Shown here one piece after another: positions 1-9,587 of a stretch of DNA of 64,000 nt. The stretch lies in contig CP136065.1 of the NCBI GenBank assembly GCA_032622095.1, forward strand, positions 208,856,151-208,920,150, in the 5' to 3' direction. The position numbers were made by a program, and so were the translations under genes. Below the pieces are notes generated by a model that searched no databases, was not told where the DNA came from, and saw nothing but the letters and a program-made list of their open reading frames with translations. Within the stretch, counting starts at the first letter, position 1. Each line of letters starts with the position of its first letter. This DNA is from Siphonodentalium dalli (lineage: Eukaryota > Mollusca > Scaphopoda > Gadilida > Siphonodentaliidae).

Positions 1-2
1 CC

Positions 3-506
3 GATGAGTGGTTTATGGTGTTAGATTCGGAGATAGCTGCAAAAAACATTGCACATCAGGATGATTTCTCGTGCGAGGGAATTACTTTTAAATTTTCGCA
101 CTATCTAGAACAGACAGTCACTGTTCGAGTACACTGGCTTCCGTACCACGTTCCGGGAGGCATGGTTAACAACTTCTTGGGACGTTTCGGGAAGGTGATG
201 TCAGGAAAATTCGTCACCTCCCAAACAAAAGGGATTAGTTATCGGACCGGCGTGAGGGAGTGGGAGTTGAGAGTCGATCACGACACCAAGGCTTTGATCC
301 CACACACGACATCCTTCGGTGGGTATAAAGTTTTAATAACAATGGCAGGGAGGCCGCCGCTGTGCCTACGGTGCAACACAGTAGGGCACAGAAGCAGAAA
401 TTGTACGGGCCAAGGGGTTAATGGGACAGCAAACCCTTCAGGACCCCGACCTTCATACGCCGCTGCAGTTTCGCGCGGGCCACAGCCACAGTACAGTATT
501 AAATAG
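3..506 (+). CDS. Gag-like CCHC zinc-knuckle protein, 5'-truncated by window edge
   Basis: The frame is open from the first bases and ends at a TAA, giving about 167 residues. The first in-frame ATG is at 15, but the codons before it are open, so the protein probably begins outside the window. Near the C-terminus there is a retroviral-type zinc knuckle, CLRCNTVGHRSRNC (C-x2-C-x4-H-x4-C), followed by a low-complexity Pro/Ser/Ala tail. Proteins with this knuckle after an unclassified N-terminal domain are common in invertebrate genomes, as retrotransposon ORF1/gag products or as ZCCHC3-like proteins thought to derive from them. It probably binds nucleic acid. No reverse transcriptase follows within the window, so this is a solo gag/ORF1 fragment or a domesticated copy. 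Confidence 0.6.
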   Translation, partial: DEWFMVLDSEIAAKNIAHQDDFSCEGITFKFSHYLEQTVTVRVHWLPYHVPGGMVNNFLGRFGKVMSGKFVTSQTKGISYRTGVREWELRVDHDTKALIPHTTSFGGYKVLITMAGRPPLCLRCNTVGHRSRNCTGQGVNGTANPSGPRPSYAAAVSRGPQPQYSIK

Positions 507-667
507 AGTCAGAAGAACGTACGTCGTACGTCTCAAATGGAGTCACGAAAAAAATGACGAAATTCTTGTGTTTATTCTAAATGTTAACAAAATCCGAACA
601 CATGCTTCATGCAAAACACCGGAATTTCACCATTTTCGCTTCTCATGCATATTTCTTTCTTTTTCAG

Positions 668-1053
668 GATTCATTTAGATTCCTGGGATTTGATGACGAC
701 ACACCTTTTATTAAAACCATTTTCTCGACGGTTCCTGCTGAATGGCCCGATTTTTTTTCGCGAAAAATCGGCATCGCTTCTCGGCCTTTTGGCTCAGTTC
801 AAAGTGAGTTCTGGCTTGATTGATTATCGTGACCTACTTTCACTAATTGATCCAGTTTTTAACAATTCATGATCATATTGCAGGGGTCAATGGATCTTCT
901 CCATTTTGGAATGCCTGGACAGCATTTCGCCATGCCACACACCACGCAGCCATGGAACTGGCCAAGATACTAAACATGGACACGGCAGAAGGTCTTCGAA
1001 TAACGGCAGTCAACGCTCATTTATTTTATGGGGTGCTGCTCCCTTCATGTTAA
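668..1053 (+). CDS. Two phase-matched exons, C-terminal end of an unknown protein
   Basis: Exon 1 (668-803) follows a strong acceptor (tttctttttcag) and ends at a GTGAGT donor. Exon 2 starts at 884 after catattgcag. Splicing removes an 80-nt intron. The frame beginning DSFRFLGFDDDTPF in exon 1 ends with one spare base, which joins exactly onto the open frame of exon 2 (VNGSSPFWNAWTAFRHATHH onward) and runs to a TAA at 1051-1053. The joined piece is about 101 residues with several aromatic and His residues. I recognise no family. The upstream exons are not identified; the gag-like frame to the left is not an obvious partner. The matching phases and good splice sites are the support; expression is unknown. 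Confidence 0.5.
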
Positions 1054-1426
1054 ATACTAGAGTAATAATTAAATTGGAAAATCTTTCAGACCCTTTCAGC
1101 AATTTCAGTAGCTAATGAAAAATGGCAGTTAATGCCGACTCATGTCCAAATTAAAAATAAGAACATGGTCAGTGGTTTCCGTGGTAGATGGACCGGTCCA
1201 ACACTGGGCCAAATGACCAACAAAATATTCAGCAGGAGTTGGCCATTACATTAGATATCTGTACTATTTCAATTTAGGCTCTTAATACAGGATTGTAAAA
1301 GTTATTGGTCGCTGTGATTGGGAATTTAAAAAAATCCTCTCTCCCGCACTGATCTGAATAAAAATACCACCTAACAAATGGGGTGGGAGGGAGTATTCCA
1401 GGGCCCATCTGGTTTATTTCTTCCAG

Positions 1427-1561
1427 AGCAAGATATAAATGAAGAGACACTACAACTCTTATATGATTCTACAGAATTAATTGCAGAATTGAAGACACCG
1501 CCCACCAGTGGACAACGGCTCAAATTAGTTAAAACATATGAAAGCCTTATTTGGAGAAAGA
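1427..1561 (+). CDS. SAM-like exon, copy 1 of a tandem array
   Basis: Acceptor ttcttccag at 1418-1426 and donor GTGAGT at 1562 bound a 135-nt exon that starts and ends in the same phase, so it can duplicate without shifting the frame. It encodes about 44 residues built around DINEETLQLL, then AELKTPP and GQRLKLV. The pattern of a helix, an x-E-E-x-L-x-L-L stretch and a conserved G-Q-R-L-K-L turn resembles the end of a SAM (sterile alpha motif) fold, a protein-interaction domain. The SAM assignment is by eye. The intron behind it is copied with it in copies 2 and 3. Confidence 0.5.
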
Positions 1562-1685
1562 GTGAGTACATATTCTGGTACTTGTTTTGCTCAAAAAATA
1601 AATTAAACCCAAAAAATATAGAAAAATCAAAAAAAATTCTGGAAAAAACAACTTTGTTTGGTACTTAATGTACAATGGCTTATTT

Positions 1686-2462
1686 TAGAGCTGGGACGGT
1701 TATGCGGTTAACCGGTTAACCACCAACTATGGCCGTGACCGGTCACGGATTTGCCGTGGTCGGTTAACCGTAACATCACTATTATAGTGTATGATCACTG
1801 TGATGGTCAGCTATAACTGGCTATAAGAGGGTTAATCTGTCTCCGTCAATTAAAATGAATCTGAGATTGACGGAACAACATCAAACGCGGTGTGTCGGCT
1901 CTTTGAAAGCTACATTTAACAGCCTGCCGACGTCAAAACGAAACATCAAAGGGTCAGCACACGTGTGATCTTACAACATTGTCACATCGCATGACTCGTA
2001 TTCAGTATTATTATCAGGAAGATAATTGTTTTTGTTATCAACGACTGTTATTTCTTGAGACTCCCGGCCCTTCAATCCATCCATCACTTCCGTGTCGGTG
2101 TGTTCAGCTTCCCGCCCGATCACATATCCCGATGGCGATGGAGTAATTTTACAAGAACAATAAATGAACACAACACAGCCTCACAGGGGAATGACATTGT
2201 ATATTTATTTTATTCAGTAATAAATTGAAGATGTGTACTTAATTAGATATGTGATTATGTGTGTCATGGGTGACAACTTCTTTGTATAATGGGCAGGAGC
2301 CGTTCTCAAACTTACCATGTCAGCGAGCATCACAATCATCGCCGTTCTGCATACTGGGCTTACCCACCCATAATAGTACCTATAATATGTGGTTAACCGG
2401 TTAATCGCGGTTTTTTGCCGTTCATAACCGGTCACGAAAAACCCATAACCGTCCCAGCTCTA
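1686..2462. mobile_element. Non-autonomous hAT-type element (777 bp) with 8-bp TSD
   Basis: The left end reads TAGAGCTGGGACGGTTATG and the right end is the inverse of TAGAGCTGGGACGGTTATG. Both are flanked by the 8-bp direct repeat GCTTATTT (1678-1685 and 2463-2470). Short TAG/CAG-type termini with an 8-bp duplication define the hAT superfamily. GGTTAACCGGTTAACC-like subterminal palindromes occur just inside each end. No transposase domain is visible in the interior, so the element would need a transposase in trans. Uninserted paralogous sequence at about 2730-2748 confirms the empty site. Confidence 0.9.
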
Positions 2463-2477
2463 GCTTATTTCTTCCAG

Positions 2478-2617
2478 AGCATGACATAACTGAAGAATCT
2501 TTAAAGTTGTTATATGCAACTCCTGGTCTCCTTGCAGAATTGAACCCGCCACCCACTATCGGTCAAAGGTTAAAGCTATTAAGTTGTATAAAGAATTTAT
2601 ATGGACTACATGCAAGT
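2478..2617 (+). CDS. SAM-like exon, copy 2, next to a hAT insertion
   Basis: Encodes HDITEESLKLLYATPGLL followed by AELNPPPTIGQRLKL, clearly a paralogue of the exon at 1427. Acceptor cttccag ends at 2477. Two donor choices exist (GTGTGA at 2616 or GTGAGT at 2618), and the first keeps the symmetric phase. The hAT-type element at 1686-2462 ends 15 bp before this exon, inside its polypyrimidine tract, and the 8-bp duplication has restored the pre-insertion sequence there. The copy may still be spliced, but its upstream intron is now about 780 bp longer than in copy 3. Confidence 0.5.
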
Positions 2618-2748
2618 GTGAGTACATATTCTGGTACTTGTTGTCCCTCAACAAATAAATTAAACCAAATAAAATATAGAAAAATCAACAATATTGCTGG
2701 TAAACAACTTTGTTTGGTACTTAATGTTCAATGGCTTATTTCTTCCCG

Positions 2749-2882
2749 AGCATGACATAACTGAAGAGACTTTGAAGTTATTAAATGCAAGTCCTGCTCT
2801 ACTTGGAGAATTAAACCCGCCACCCACCATTGGCCAACGACTAAAACTTATCAGTTGTATCAAGAATTTGTATGGATCACAT
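2749..2882 (+). CDS. SAM-like exon, copy 3, acceptor altered
   Basis: Encodes HDITEETLKLLNASPALL then GELNPPPTIGQRLKLISCIK, ending at a clean GTGAGT donor. The base pattern at the acceptor is cttcccgag instead of cttccagag, so the AG used by copies 1 and 2 is gone. A nearby GAG could act as acceptor with a small shift in exon start. The length from the homologous start is 134 nt, not the 135 of copy 1. Of the array this copy has the most complete GQRLKL-to-NLYG C-terminal helix. Confidence 0.45.
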
Positions 2883-3400
2883 GTGAGTACATATTCTCAT
2901 TATTCTGGTACTTGTTGTCCCTCAAAAACAACATTGGGAGAACTGTAGATATCACCGGTGTCGGTCCTTCCCAGATGGTTTGCAGATGATAACTTTATAT
3001 AGTTACATTTATAGTTCTTCGATTGTTTTCAAATTTGGTTTAACGGAATTATATAATGGATTAAACAATATACGTATTTAATTATTGTTTTTGTTTTGTT
3101 TTATCCCCTACCCCCCCCTCTATTCGTTCGATATATCTCTATTATCTTTCTCAGATAACAGTTATTCAAGTATGTATCCTTTTACGACCAACACGTTGAT
3201 CGCTATTTCCGGCGCTACTTGGTTGTATCGTTTGTTGAAATATAAAGACGAAATGTTCTCACAGCCTAAAATAGTAATAATTAATTTTTTAACGATTGTA
3301 AATTACAGTCCAAATATTTTGTCCCTATATTCGCGGCAATATACCGTAGAACTATCCTGGTTTGAACCAATAGTTTGTGATATTTGTTTTTGTCCGTAAG
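2883..3400. other. Intronic or intergenic stretch, no gene seen
   Basis: AT-rich DNA between the SAM-like array and the SAP/SWIM exon. A good acceptor (tctattatctttctcag) near 3150 is followed within about 16 bases by GTATGT, which could be a micro-exon but is not convincing. The exon at 3401 needs two codon bases from its predecessor, while copy 3 ends on a codon boundary in its reading frame. The two are therefore probably not joined directly. Confidence 0.4.
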
Positions 3401-3904
3401 AGGTTTACCTATTTCTGGGAAGAAAGAAGAGCTCACTGTACTTGTTTTTGGTGCAAAGTATTTTGACATTCCTGTGAAATCAACCGCACAGGAAGAAAAA
3501 GAAATTGCCGAAAGGTACACAACTATTCGGACTGTAAATGGAACTGTTCTCCCTGACCCACTTTCTGGTTTGAAAACATGTTGGATTGGAGAAATGAAAG
3601 GTGTGTCGAAGTGGCCACCTTGCATGTACGCTGATATTGCGGAATACTTGGTGAACAACTGTGAACGTGATTTGAGAACAAAGTTGTTGACAGATTACAA
3701 GGAGGGCAAGGGATATTCCTACTTTGACTCCAACTGGTTGAAAGAGGTGTTTTATCATCAGATTTCAGAGGACTCACATTACTGCTTCCTGAAATCCCAG
3801 TGTACCCCTTCAATGAACATTTCAAACCTGCCACATGATGTTTGGGTGTGCCTTAACAAGAAGACAGGGGAAATAATGAGTGCGTACTGTACTTGTTTTG
3901 CTGG
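3401..3904 (+). CDS. SAP/SWIM exon of a SAP-SWIM-YqaJ-PHD gene
   Basis: The exon starts after tttttgtccgtaag and ends at GG|GTGAGT (donor at 3905). It opens with RGLPISGKKEELTVLVFGAKY, trimmed here to its core RGLPISGKKEEL, which matches the second helix of a SAP DNA-binding motif. After about 130 residues with no family I know it ends in CTCFAG, the first half (C-x-C) of a SWIM zinc finger. Joining to 4266 completes the finger as CTCFAGLGSTCNHVA (C-x-C ... C-x-H) in frame, which is strong evidence that the intron is real. The first half of the SAP motif must lie in an upstream exon I could not place. No ATG suits a start here, so this is an internal exon. Confidence 0.8.
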
Positions 3905-4265
3905 GTGAGTATTATTTACGAGAATAATTAATATAACAAATTAACAATATTGTGGTGTAGTAATGACCCCAACAGAAAATATTAATAGCCCGACAAAGAC
4001 GGCTTAGTCGGCAACCACAAGTAGAAGTAGAAGAAGTAGACGGCAGGATAGTCAAACGGCAGAATAGTCAATATGGTGACGGTGGCCGAAAACAGGCAGA
4101 AGCAGAAACTCATTTTTTTTTAAATGTCATATAAAAAATTATAAAATCAGACAATTGTAAACTTGTGGAATATGTTGAATACTAATTACTATACTATACT
4201 AATTTACACGGTGCAGGGTGAGTTGATTTTATTAGTTTTTATATTAAGTCTATATGTTTTTACAG

Positions 4266-5150
4266 GCTTGGTTCCACCTGCAACCATGTCGCAGCTGTAC
4301 TGTTCAAATTGGCAGAATGGACTCACAAACAAGTCGTCACATGTACGTCACTTCCTGCTTTTTGGGTGGCTCCTTCGAATAAGATTTCTAAAACCAAAAT
4401 AAATCCTAAACGGTTGAAGGAAATGAAATGGAGGAAGCCTCACTACTCAAAAGACGCTGTGGCGACAATCAACCCAGTGACCAGGATGTTGTTTTCGACA
4501 GTGGACAGCGAAAGAGAACCCTCTTTGGAATCTCTCATGGGATCACTTTATGTGAGTTGCGGAAATGCCAGTGTATTCCAATATGCCACCCCTGAAGCAT
4601 CGCCAAATTACAGTGTTACAGATGACATCAATGTTCTGTGTGAGCTCGAGGCTGATGTGAATGTGTTACCACCTCTGAGTGTATCATATGTAGCTGCGAT
4701 AGAGGAAACAACCCGAGACCAATTTACCAATTCCACTTGGAGGGATCAGCGAATTGGGCGGATAACTGGTTCTAGTGCTCACAGTGTTCTGACAAAGGCA
4801 AGAAAGTTGAACAGTGGCCATGCTGTCAATATTAACAGTGTTGTTTCAGTAATTATGGGTAAAACACATGTTAACCCTGAACTCCCTGCACTGAAGTATG
4901 GTCGCAGAATGGAGCCTGCTGCGAGAGGACAATATGCTGCTGTTATCACGAGGAATGGACACAAGAACTTGAAAGTCAGAAAATGTGGTTTCTATATTGA
5001 CCCTCAAAACATTTACATGGGAGCGAGTCCTGACGCAGTTGTGTCATGTGATTGTTGCACCACCGGAATTCTGGAAATTAAATGTCCACTGGGAATTTCT
5101 CACACCGACCCAAAGAAGTGCCCACCTTCATATCTTGTCAAGACGAAGAG
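4266..5150 (+). CDS. SWIM second half plus YqaJ-type nuclease exon
   Basis: Acceptor tttttacag ends at 4265; the donor is AG|GTACAT at 5151. The exon begins GSTCNHVAAVLFKLAEW (SWIM Cys and His). About 130 residues on comes the nuclease domain. WRDQRIGRITGSSAHSVL is the usual YqaJ entry motif, followed by ALKYGRRMEPAARGQY with the conserved Glu, GASPDAVV with the metal-binding Asp, and LEIKCPLG with the E-x-K pair. These are the PD-(D/E)XK residues of the lambda-exonuclease/YqaJ fold, and all key acidic residues are visible. YqaJ proteins degrade or trim DNA ends in phage recombination. In animals the domain occurs in large families linked to DNA transposons, including the partner protein of ISL2EU elements. 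Confidence 0.85.
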
Positions 5151-5644
5151 GTACATGTATGTAATATGTATCTTAGTTATGATACATGTACAAAATATTG
5201 ATCTTCAGAGCATACACATAGAGTATTTGAATTTAAACTGTACTTATAAATATAGTATGATTAATTCGAATCATTACATTTTGTTTTCTTAACCCATTTT
5301 GAATTTTTTAAATTAAAGTTTCGATAATTTTTGAATAAATGTATCTTATCATTGAGTTACATTGTTAATACATCAACATGTACTGGTACTAAACCTCTAT
5401 TTCATGACATGTTGAAACAGGAATGAGTAGGAACTAATAATATTAGGAGGAACTAATATTAGGATGGGTGTATCGTATCCATTCATCTGCACAACTCAAG
5501 TGATGTAGCATACATTGGCAATATTAATGTATTTCAGACAAATTGTGAAAACAAATTATAATTCTGTTGTGTTTAAAGAGCAATATATTTTGGACATATA
5601 ACCATATTATACAACAGATTAATAAATATTTTTTTATTCAATAG

Positions 5645-5871
5645 TGATAAACTACAACTGAAAGAAAGACACGAGTATCACACTCAGGTCCTAACACAAC
5701 TGGCCGTGACTGGTTACGATTGGTGTGACGAATTTATCTACACAAGCCATGGATACCACCTTGAGAGAATTCACCGAGATCCCTATGCAGAGAAAATATT
5801 AGAAGTACAGCAGGCTGCTCAAATGGTGTTCACCAAGTTCATACTGCCAATACTTCGCCTGACTGACGATG
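5645..5871 (+). CDS. YqaJ C-terminal exon
   Basis: Acceptor tttttattcaatag ends at 5644. The first base completes the Ser codon left open by the previous exon, and the frame then reads DKLQLKERHEYHTQVLTQLA followed by VTGYDWCDEF. The Q-x-x-x-Q-x-x-x-x-G helix (QVLTQLAVTG) is the conserved C-terminal motif of the lambda-exonuclease/YqaJ fold. The exon ends at GATG|GTGAGT (donor 5872) in phase 1. With the preceding exon, the entire catalytic domain is present and uninterrupted, so the nuclease part could be functional even though the following exon is damaged. Confidence 0.8.
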
Positions 5872-5889
5872 GTGAGTATACCAGACTAT

Positions 5890-6982
5890 TAGAGATGGGC
5901 GGTTGTGAAAATTTGCCTCGGTTTCAGTTTCGGTTTCGGTTGTGGAAAAAGAGTTGAGTCTCGGTTTCGGTTTTTATTAATAAAAATGACTAATGTGAAC
6001 AAAATATAATTATGCTTCATCATATTACAAAGAAAACACACCAATTTTATCACAATAACTTGTGAGGTACATGTCCTTTTATAATTGTAAATTATGTATC
6101 ATATTGTTACTATTACATGTATATTGTTAATGTCCATGTCGAGTGGCAGTGCTAGAATGCAAGTGAGTCTGTGTATTGTGTATGACTGCAATTCAGCATC
6201 ATATGATCATAAGTGTGAAATAATATAATGATCATTTATATTGGCATAAAACTAATGTGTGTGACTAGATATAATTATGTGTATAGTTATGATTTGAAAT
6301 ATAAAATTTGAAATAAACAACAAAATGAAAATAAAACAGGACTAGAATCTCTCAATCACATTATCTGGCTATTATGCCTATTACCATATTTAGGGAACAT
6401 AATAATGTACACACTATACATGCATCCAATACAAGTCACCTGAATGAGTGCTATTTCTCAACAGTTTACCGACAAACGGCATAATTCATTCCGGCATAAC
6501 ATTTTTAATCAACGCCGCACAAATATATTTGACGATTTAACATCCAAACAGTGATAAAAACTAATAGGGAATGCGGGTAACAATCATTGATACCTTTTGA
6601 TATCGTATCCTCGTTATCAAATTCACCTTTCAGGGTATTTGTACGGCCTTAATGATTAAAAGAACATGAGAAATAAAAATTACTTGTGTTGTGTTTACTA
6701 CGGCGAAAATAGGTGTACACGGAAGTAACGTAATAAATTCGTTGCGCGATTTCACCATGCGAACTCCTTTCTGCATATATTACAGGCGGCACACTTAGAT
6801 TTCTTATCTTTCTTTGAAAAATATTTCCACACAGGACTCGTTTGTTCGTCGTACTCTGCCATGATTACAGGAAGTTGTGACAACCGAAACTACGGGTTTT
6901 CCCAACTTACCACGGTTGTCATTTCCGGTTTTTCCCCGACAACCGAAACCGAACTGATTCCACGGTTAACCGCCCATCTCTA
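5890..6982. mobile_element. Non-autonomous hAT-type element (1093 bp) inside the YqaJ-gene intron
   Basis: The ends read TAGAGATGGGCGGTT and its inverse, flanked by the exact 8-bp duplication CAGACTAT (5882-5889 and 6983-6990). GGTTTCGGTTTCGG-like subterminal repeats sit inside the left end and CCGAAACCG motifs inside the right end. The element lies in the last intron of the nuclease gene, 18 bp downstream of the donor at 5872. It keeps the N-terminus of a BED-finger transposase on the - strand (6752-6862). Confidence 0.92.
6752..6862 (-). pseudogene. hAT transposase remnant, BED zinc-finger N-terminus
   Basis: A short frame starts at an ATG (MAEYDEQTSPVWKYFSKKDK) and continues SKCAACNICRKEFAW to a stop at 37 codons. 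S-P-V-W-x-Y-F followed by A-A-C-N-I-C is the start of a BED-type zinc finger, the DNA-binding domain at the N-terminus of hAT transposases. The His pair and the whole catalytic region are missing. It sits near the right end of the hAT-type element and confirms its assignment. Confidence 0.75.
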
Positions 6983-7104
6983 CAGACTATACTAGAAAAA
7001 TTATTTGTGTTTTGGGCTACCAAACTTACAAACCAAAAACGGTTTCCGATCTGAGAGATAAAATATGCTTTCAAGAGTTTTTGCAGCATGTGTGAATTCT
7101 AAGT

Positions 7105-7765
7105 TGCAAAAGGGCCAGTTACCATTACATTGAAATATTTGCATATAAATACCATTACCATTACATCAAAATTTGAAAGTAAGCATTACCATTACTATTA
7201 CATGCCAATGTAATGCATTACCATTACATTTTGACAATTTATTTGGTTTGAAAGATTAAAACAAATATCTTCTGTTATATAAACTTGATACATCAACAGT
7301 GATCAAAGAATACAAATTATCTTGATGCTTGCACTGGAAAACAAATGCGCTATCTCAGATGGGTCTTAATGCTACATATGAACATGCATGTCCCAGCTGG
7401 CATGTCAAAATAATGATAAAGGAATAACATACTTTTTGATGACATGATGAACTAATGACGAATGTGATCACCTAGCCAACCTAATCTATCAGTATAAATC
7501 ATATTTCCTTGATTTTGTTGTTAGTTTAAACATATGTATTGCATATATAAGCATAGCAATGGGATTGGGGTAAAGTTATCAAAACATTAAATTTCATTTG
7601 TTGTTCACACTATGGTCAAAATAAGTTCATGAGCATGGTTATTATGTGCATAAGACTTAAGTACTGCAAAATGTAATGCCAATTACTTGGGTTTTTGGGC
7701 AAGTAATGCATTACTTTGCATTACATGTAATGCAAAACAAGTTCAATTACACATTACATGGGTCC
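7105..7765. repeat. ATTAC/GTAAT-rich repeat tract in the last intron
   Basis: The left part (7120-7240) is packed with CCATTACATT-like motifs. The right part (7670-7760) carries the inverse, GTAATGCATTAC and TACATGTAATG. Clusters of opposed short motifs of this kind usually mark subterminal regions of a DNA transposon. I could not find matching termini or a target-site duplication, so the superfamily is left open. Confidence 0.45.
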
Positions 7766-7881
7766 GATATACCAAATTTGGTTCTGAGCCTATAAAAATA
7801 TGTTTGAGTTATCGCACCATGTGTAGTATGGGTACACATAAAATTAGAGTTAGCTGAAATGTCATGTTCTTTTATTTCCAG

Positions 7882-8172
7882 CTGTGATACTCCTAAGCTC
7901 TGATTCTGATAATCCAATTCCATCAAAGACTATATATGCTTACTGCAAATGATCACACCAGTACTAGTATGGATAAGCCTCCTCCAGCAAAGAGGAAACT
8001 GAGGAAGAAGAAGGTGGTAAAGCCCTAAAATGGACCAATATATCTATGTGGATTGTGTCAAAAACCATGTAAAGACATGAATGATAATGATGCTAATGAC
8101 GTAGATCGTAGTGTGGGATGTGACAAATGTTACCAATGGTTTCACAGGGAATGTGTTGGTTTACAAAATTAT
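7882..8172 (+). pseudogene. Decayed C-terminal exon with partial PHD finger
   Basis: After acceptor ttttatttccag (ending 7881) the phase fits and the frame reads AVILLSSDSDNPIPSK before a TGA. Another frame then carries a basic stretch (AKRKLRKKKVVKP), a TAA, and LCGLCQKPC followed by VGCDKCYQWFHRECVGLQ. That is a PHD finger from its first C-x2-C to the W-F-H-x2-C core, and it stops at tandem TGA-TAA codons before the last Cys pair. PHD fingers read histone H3 tails and often end SWIM/YqaJ animal proteins. One frameshift and one stop break the join. Either this copy is dying at its 3' end, or a real 3' exon uses sites I cannot see. Confidence 0.6.
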
Positions 8173-8795
8173 TGATAATACATTATTTTTACCAGCAGAA
8201 GTCGGCTAAACCGCCTATTGATTTGTAAAATATACATACATTGTGTACTGTTGCTGATTGTCACAAAATAATATGACTAAGAGACCTTACGGTGGTTGTT
8301 AGAGCCACCTTTTATACAAATAATGCACGTTTTAAACTTTTAAATGAGTGTTGTCCTGGTGTTGTTTGTGTGCTTTGACACTTGACCCAGAAATGGAAAT
8401 CTAGAGCTGGGCACATGCGCACACGGAACTCAGAGCTCGCTTATTAACTCAGTGTTATACATACGTCTCAAGGCCGTAATAACCTTTATAGTTGTAACAC
8501 TACCATACGGGGGATATAGTGGTAATTAACTCGTTCTTATATAACTGAGTCTGTGTTAGGCCCGAACCTCATGATTGAAATACCTGTTGAGTTAATTAGA
8601 TCTTATAACTATAGTCCCATTATGTACTATATATACATGTATATTATATAGTTATTTCACTCTTAATAATCGCTTGCTCTCATAGTCTTCTGTTTTCGTG
8701 ACTTCATAACCTATATATATTTTGGTGTGGGGTTTAAGCATTCTCCGATTATTTGTTCATCCTTCTCGTTCTTATACCGAAATCAGTTGTTTATT

Positions 8796-9413
8796 ATGGA
8801 TATTATAGTTTTAAGTGATAGTGATTCCGAGTACCATACGAACACTTCAAACGTCGCATCTTGTATTGTACAAAGCGATAGTACTTCTTACGTTACAACT
8901 GAGCCGAGTTCGGCGGAATCTGTCGTTCTGTTTCCCGCAGCAATCAATCAATCGAGTGCTGACGTTGCAACTTCTTTGAATTCCGACGTATCACCGTCCG
9001 CTCTGACCTCCGCTAAACGGAAATCTGACCCAAACACTACCACCTCTGGAAAACGGAGATTGTTGTTGGGTGATTCTTCCTCATTTAGACTACCCACCGA
9101 TAGCCCTTCGACTTCCTCATTTGGACTACCCACAGCGGCCGTAATTCCATATTCCCGACTAAATATCTCCGACGTCACCCATAAAGTATCGACTTGGGCG
9201 GATTTACAAGGTTGGGGTTTACGATTCGACGTTCCAATTCCCAGACTCAAGAAAGATCTCTCAACTTTGAGAGATCAAACTAGAGTTACCTTAAGGGATA
9301 GGGCTATTTTACTCGTCTCTATCTTGACCACGGTAACTCTACAGTCGGATGTTGAGGCCTGGGGATACCAAGTTTGGAGTGGAGATTGCGGATTATACCG
9401 CGAACACCCTTAG
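8796..9413 (+). CDS. Unknown Ser-rich protein with SUMO-interaction-like N-terminus
   Basis: The ATG at 8796 opens 205 codons. The N-terminus IIVLSDSDSE is a hydrophobic core followed by acidic/Ser residues, the usual form of a SUMO-interacting motif. A long Ser/Thr-rich linker contains two basic clusters (AKRKSDP, SGKRRLLL) that could be nuclear localisation signals. The C-terminal third is more ordered (TWADLQGWG, KKDLSTLRDQ, SDVEAWGYQVW). Related W-G motifs continue downstream in broken frames (DLEAWATAWA near 9490; DHEAWGARTG and DLAAWGQDSD at 9588-9755, in the original frame). The ancestral protein was therefore longer, with a repeated D-x-x-A-W-G unit, and has been cut by frameshifts and stops. 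Family not recognised. Confidence 0.45.
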   Translation: MDIIVLSDSDSEYHTNTSNVASCIVQSDSTSYVTTEPSSAESVVLFPAAINQSSADVATSLNSDVSPSALTSAKRKSDPNTTTSGKRRLLLGDSSSFRLPTDSPSTSSFGLPTAAVIPYSRLNISDVTHKVSTWADLQGWGLRFDVPIPRLKKDLSTLRDQTRVTLRDRAILLVSILTTVTLQSDVEAWGYQVWSGDCGLYREHP

Positions 9414-9587
9414 TGAACCCCAAAGACGCACTTTGCTAAACAAAGCCCTCACATTAAAATAAATCCTCAACCATATACATACCCAGGCTGATTTAGAGGC
9501 TTGGGCCACTGCTTGGGCTAAAAAAAATTTGTGTGGATATTACCAACTATTCAGCTAAATCCCTCACTATAAAAAAAAAGACAGGTC

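Noticed and set aside
7020-7860. Possible 8-bp-TSD element around the ATTAC-rich tract
   Set aside because: Candidate ends (GGGCCAGTTACC and GGACCCATGTAA) do not match well and no duplication was found; left as an unclassified repeat.
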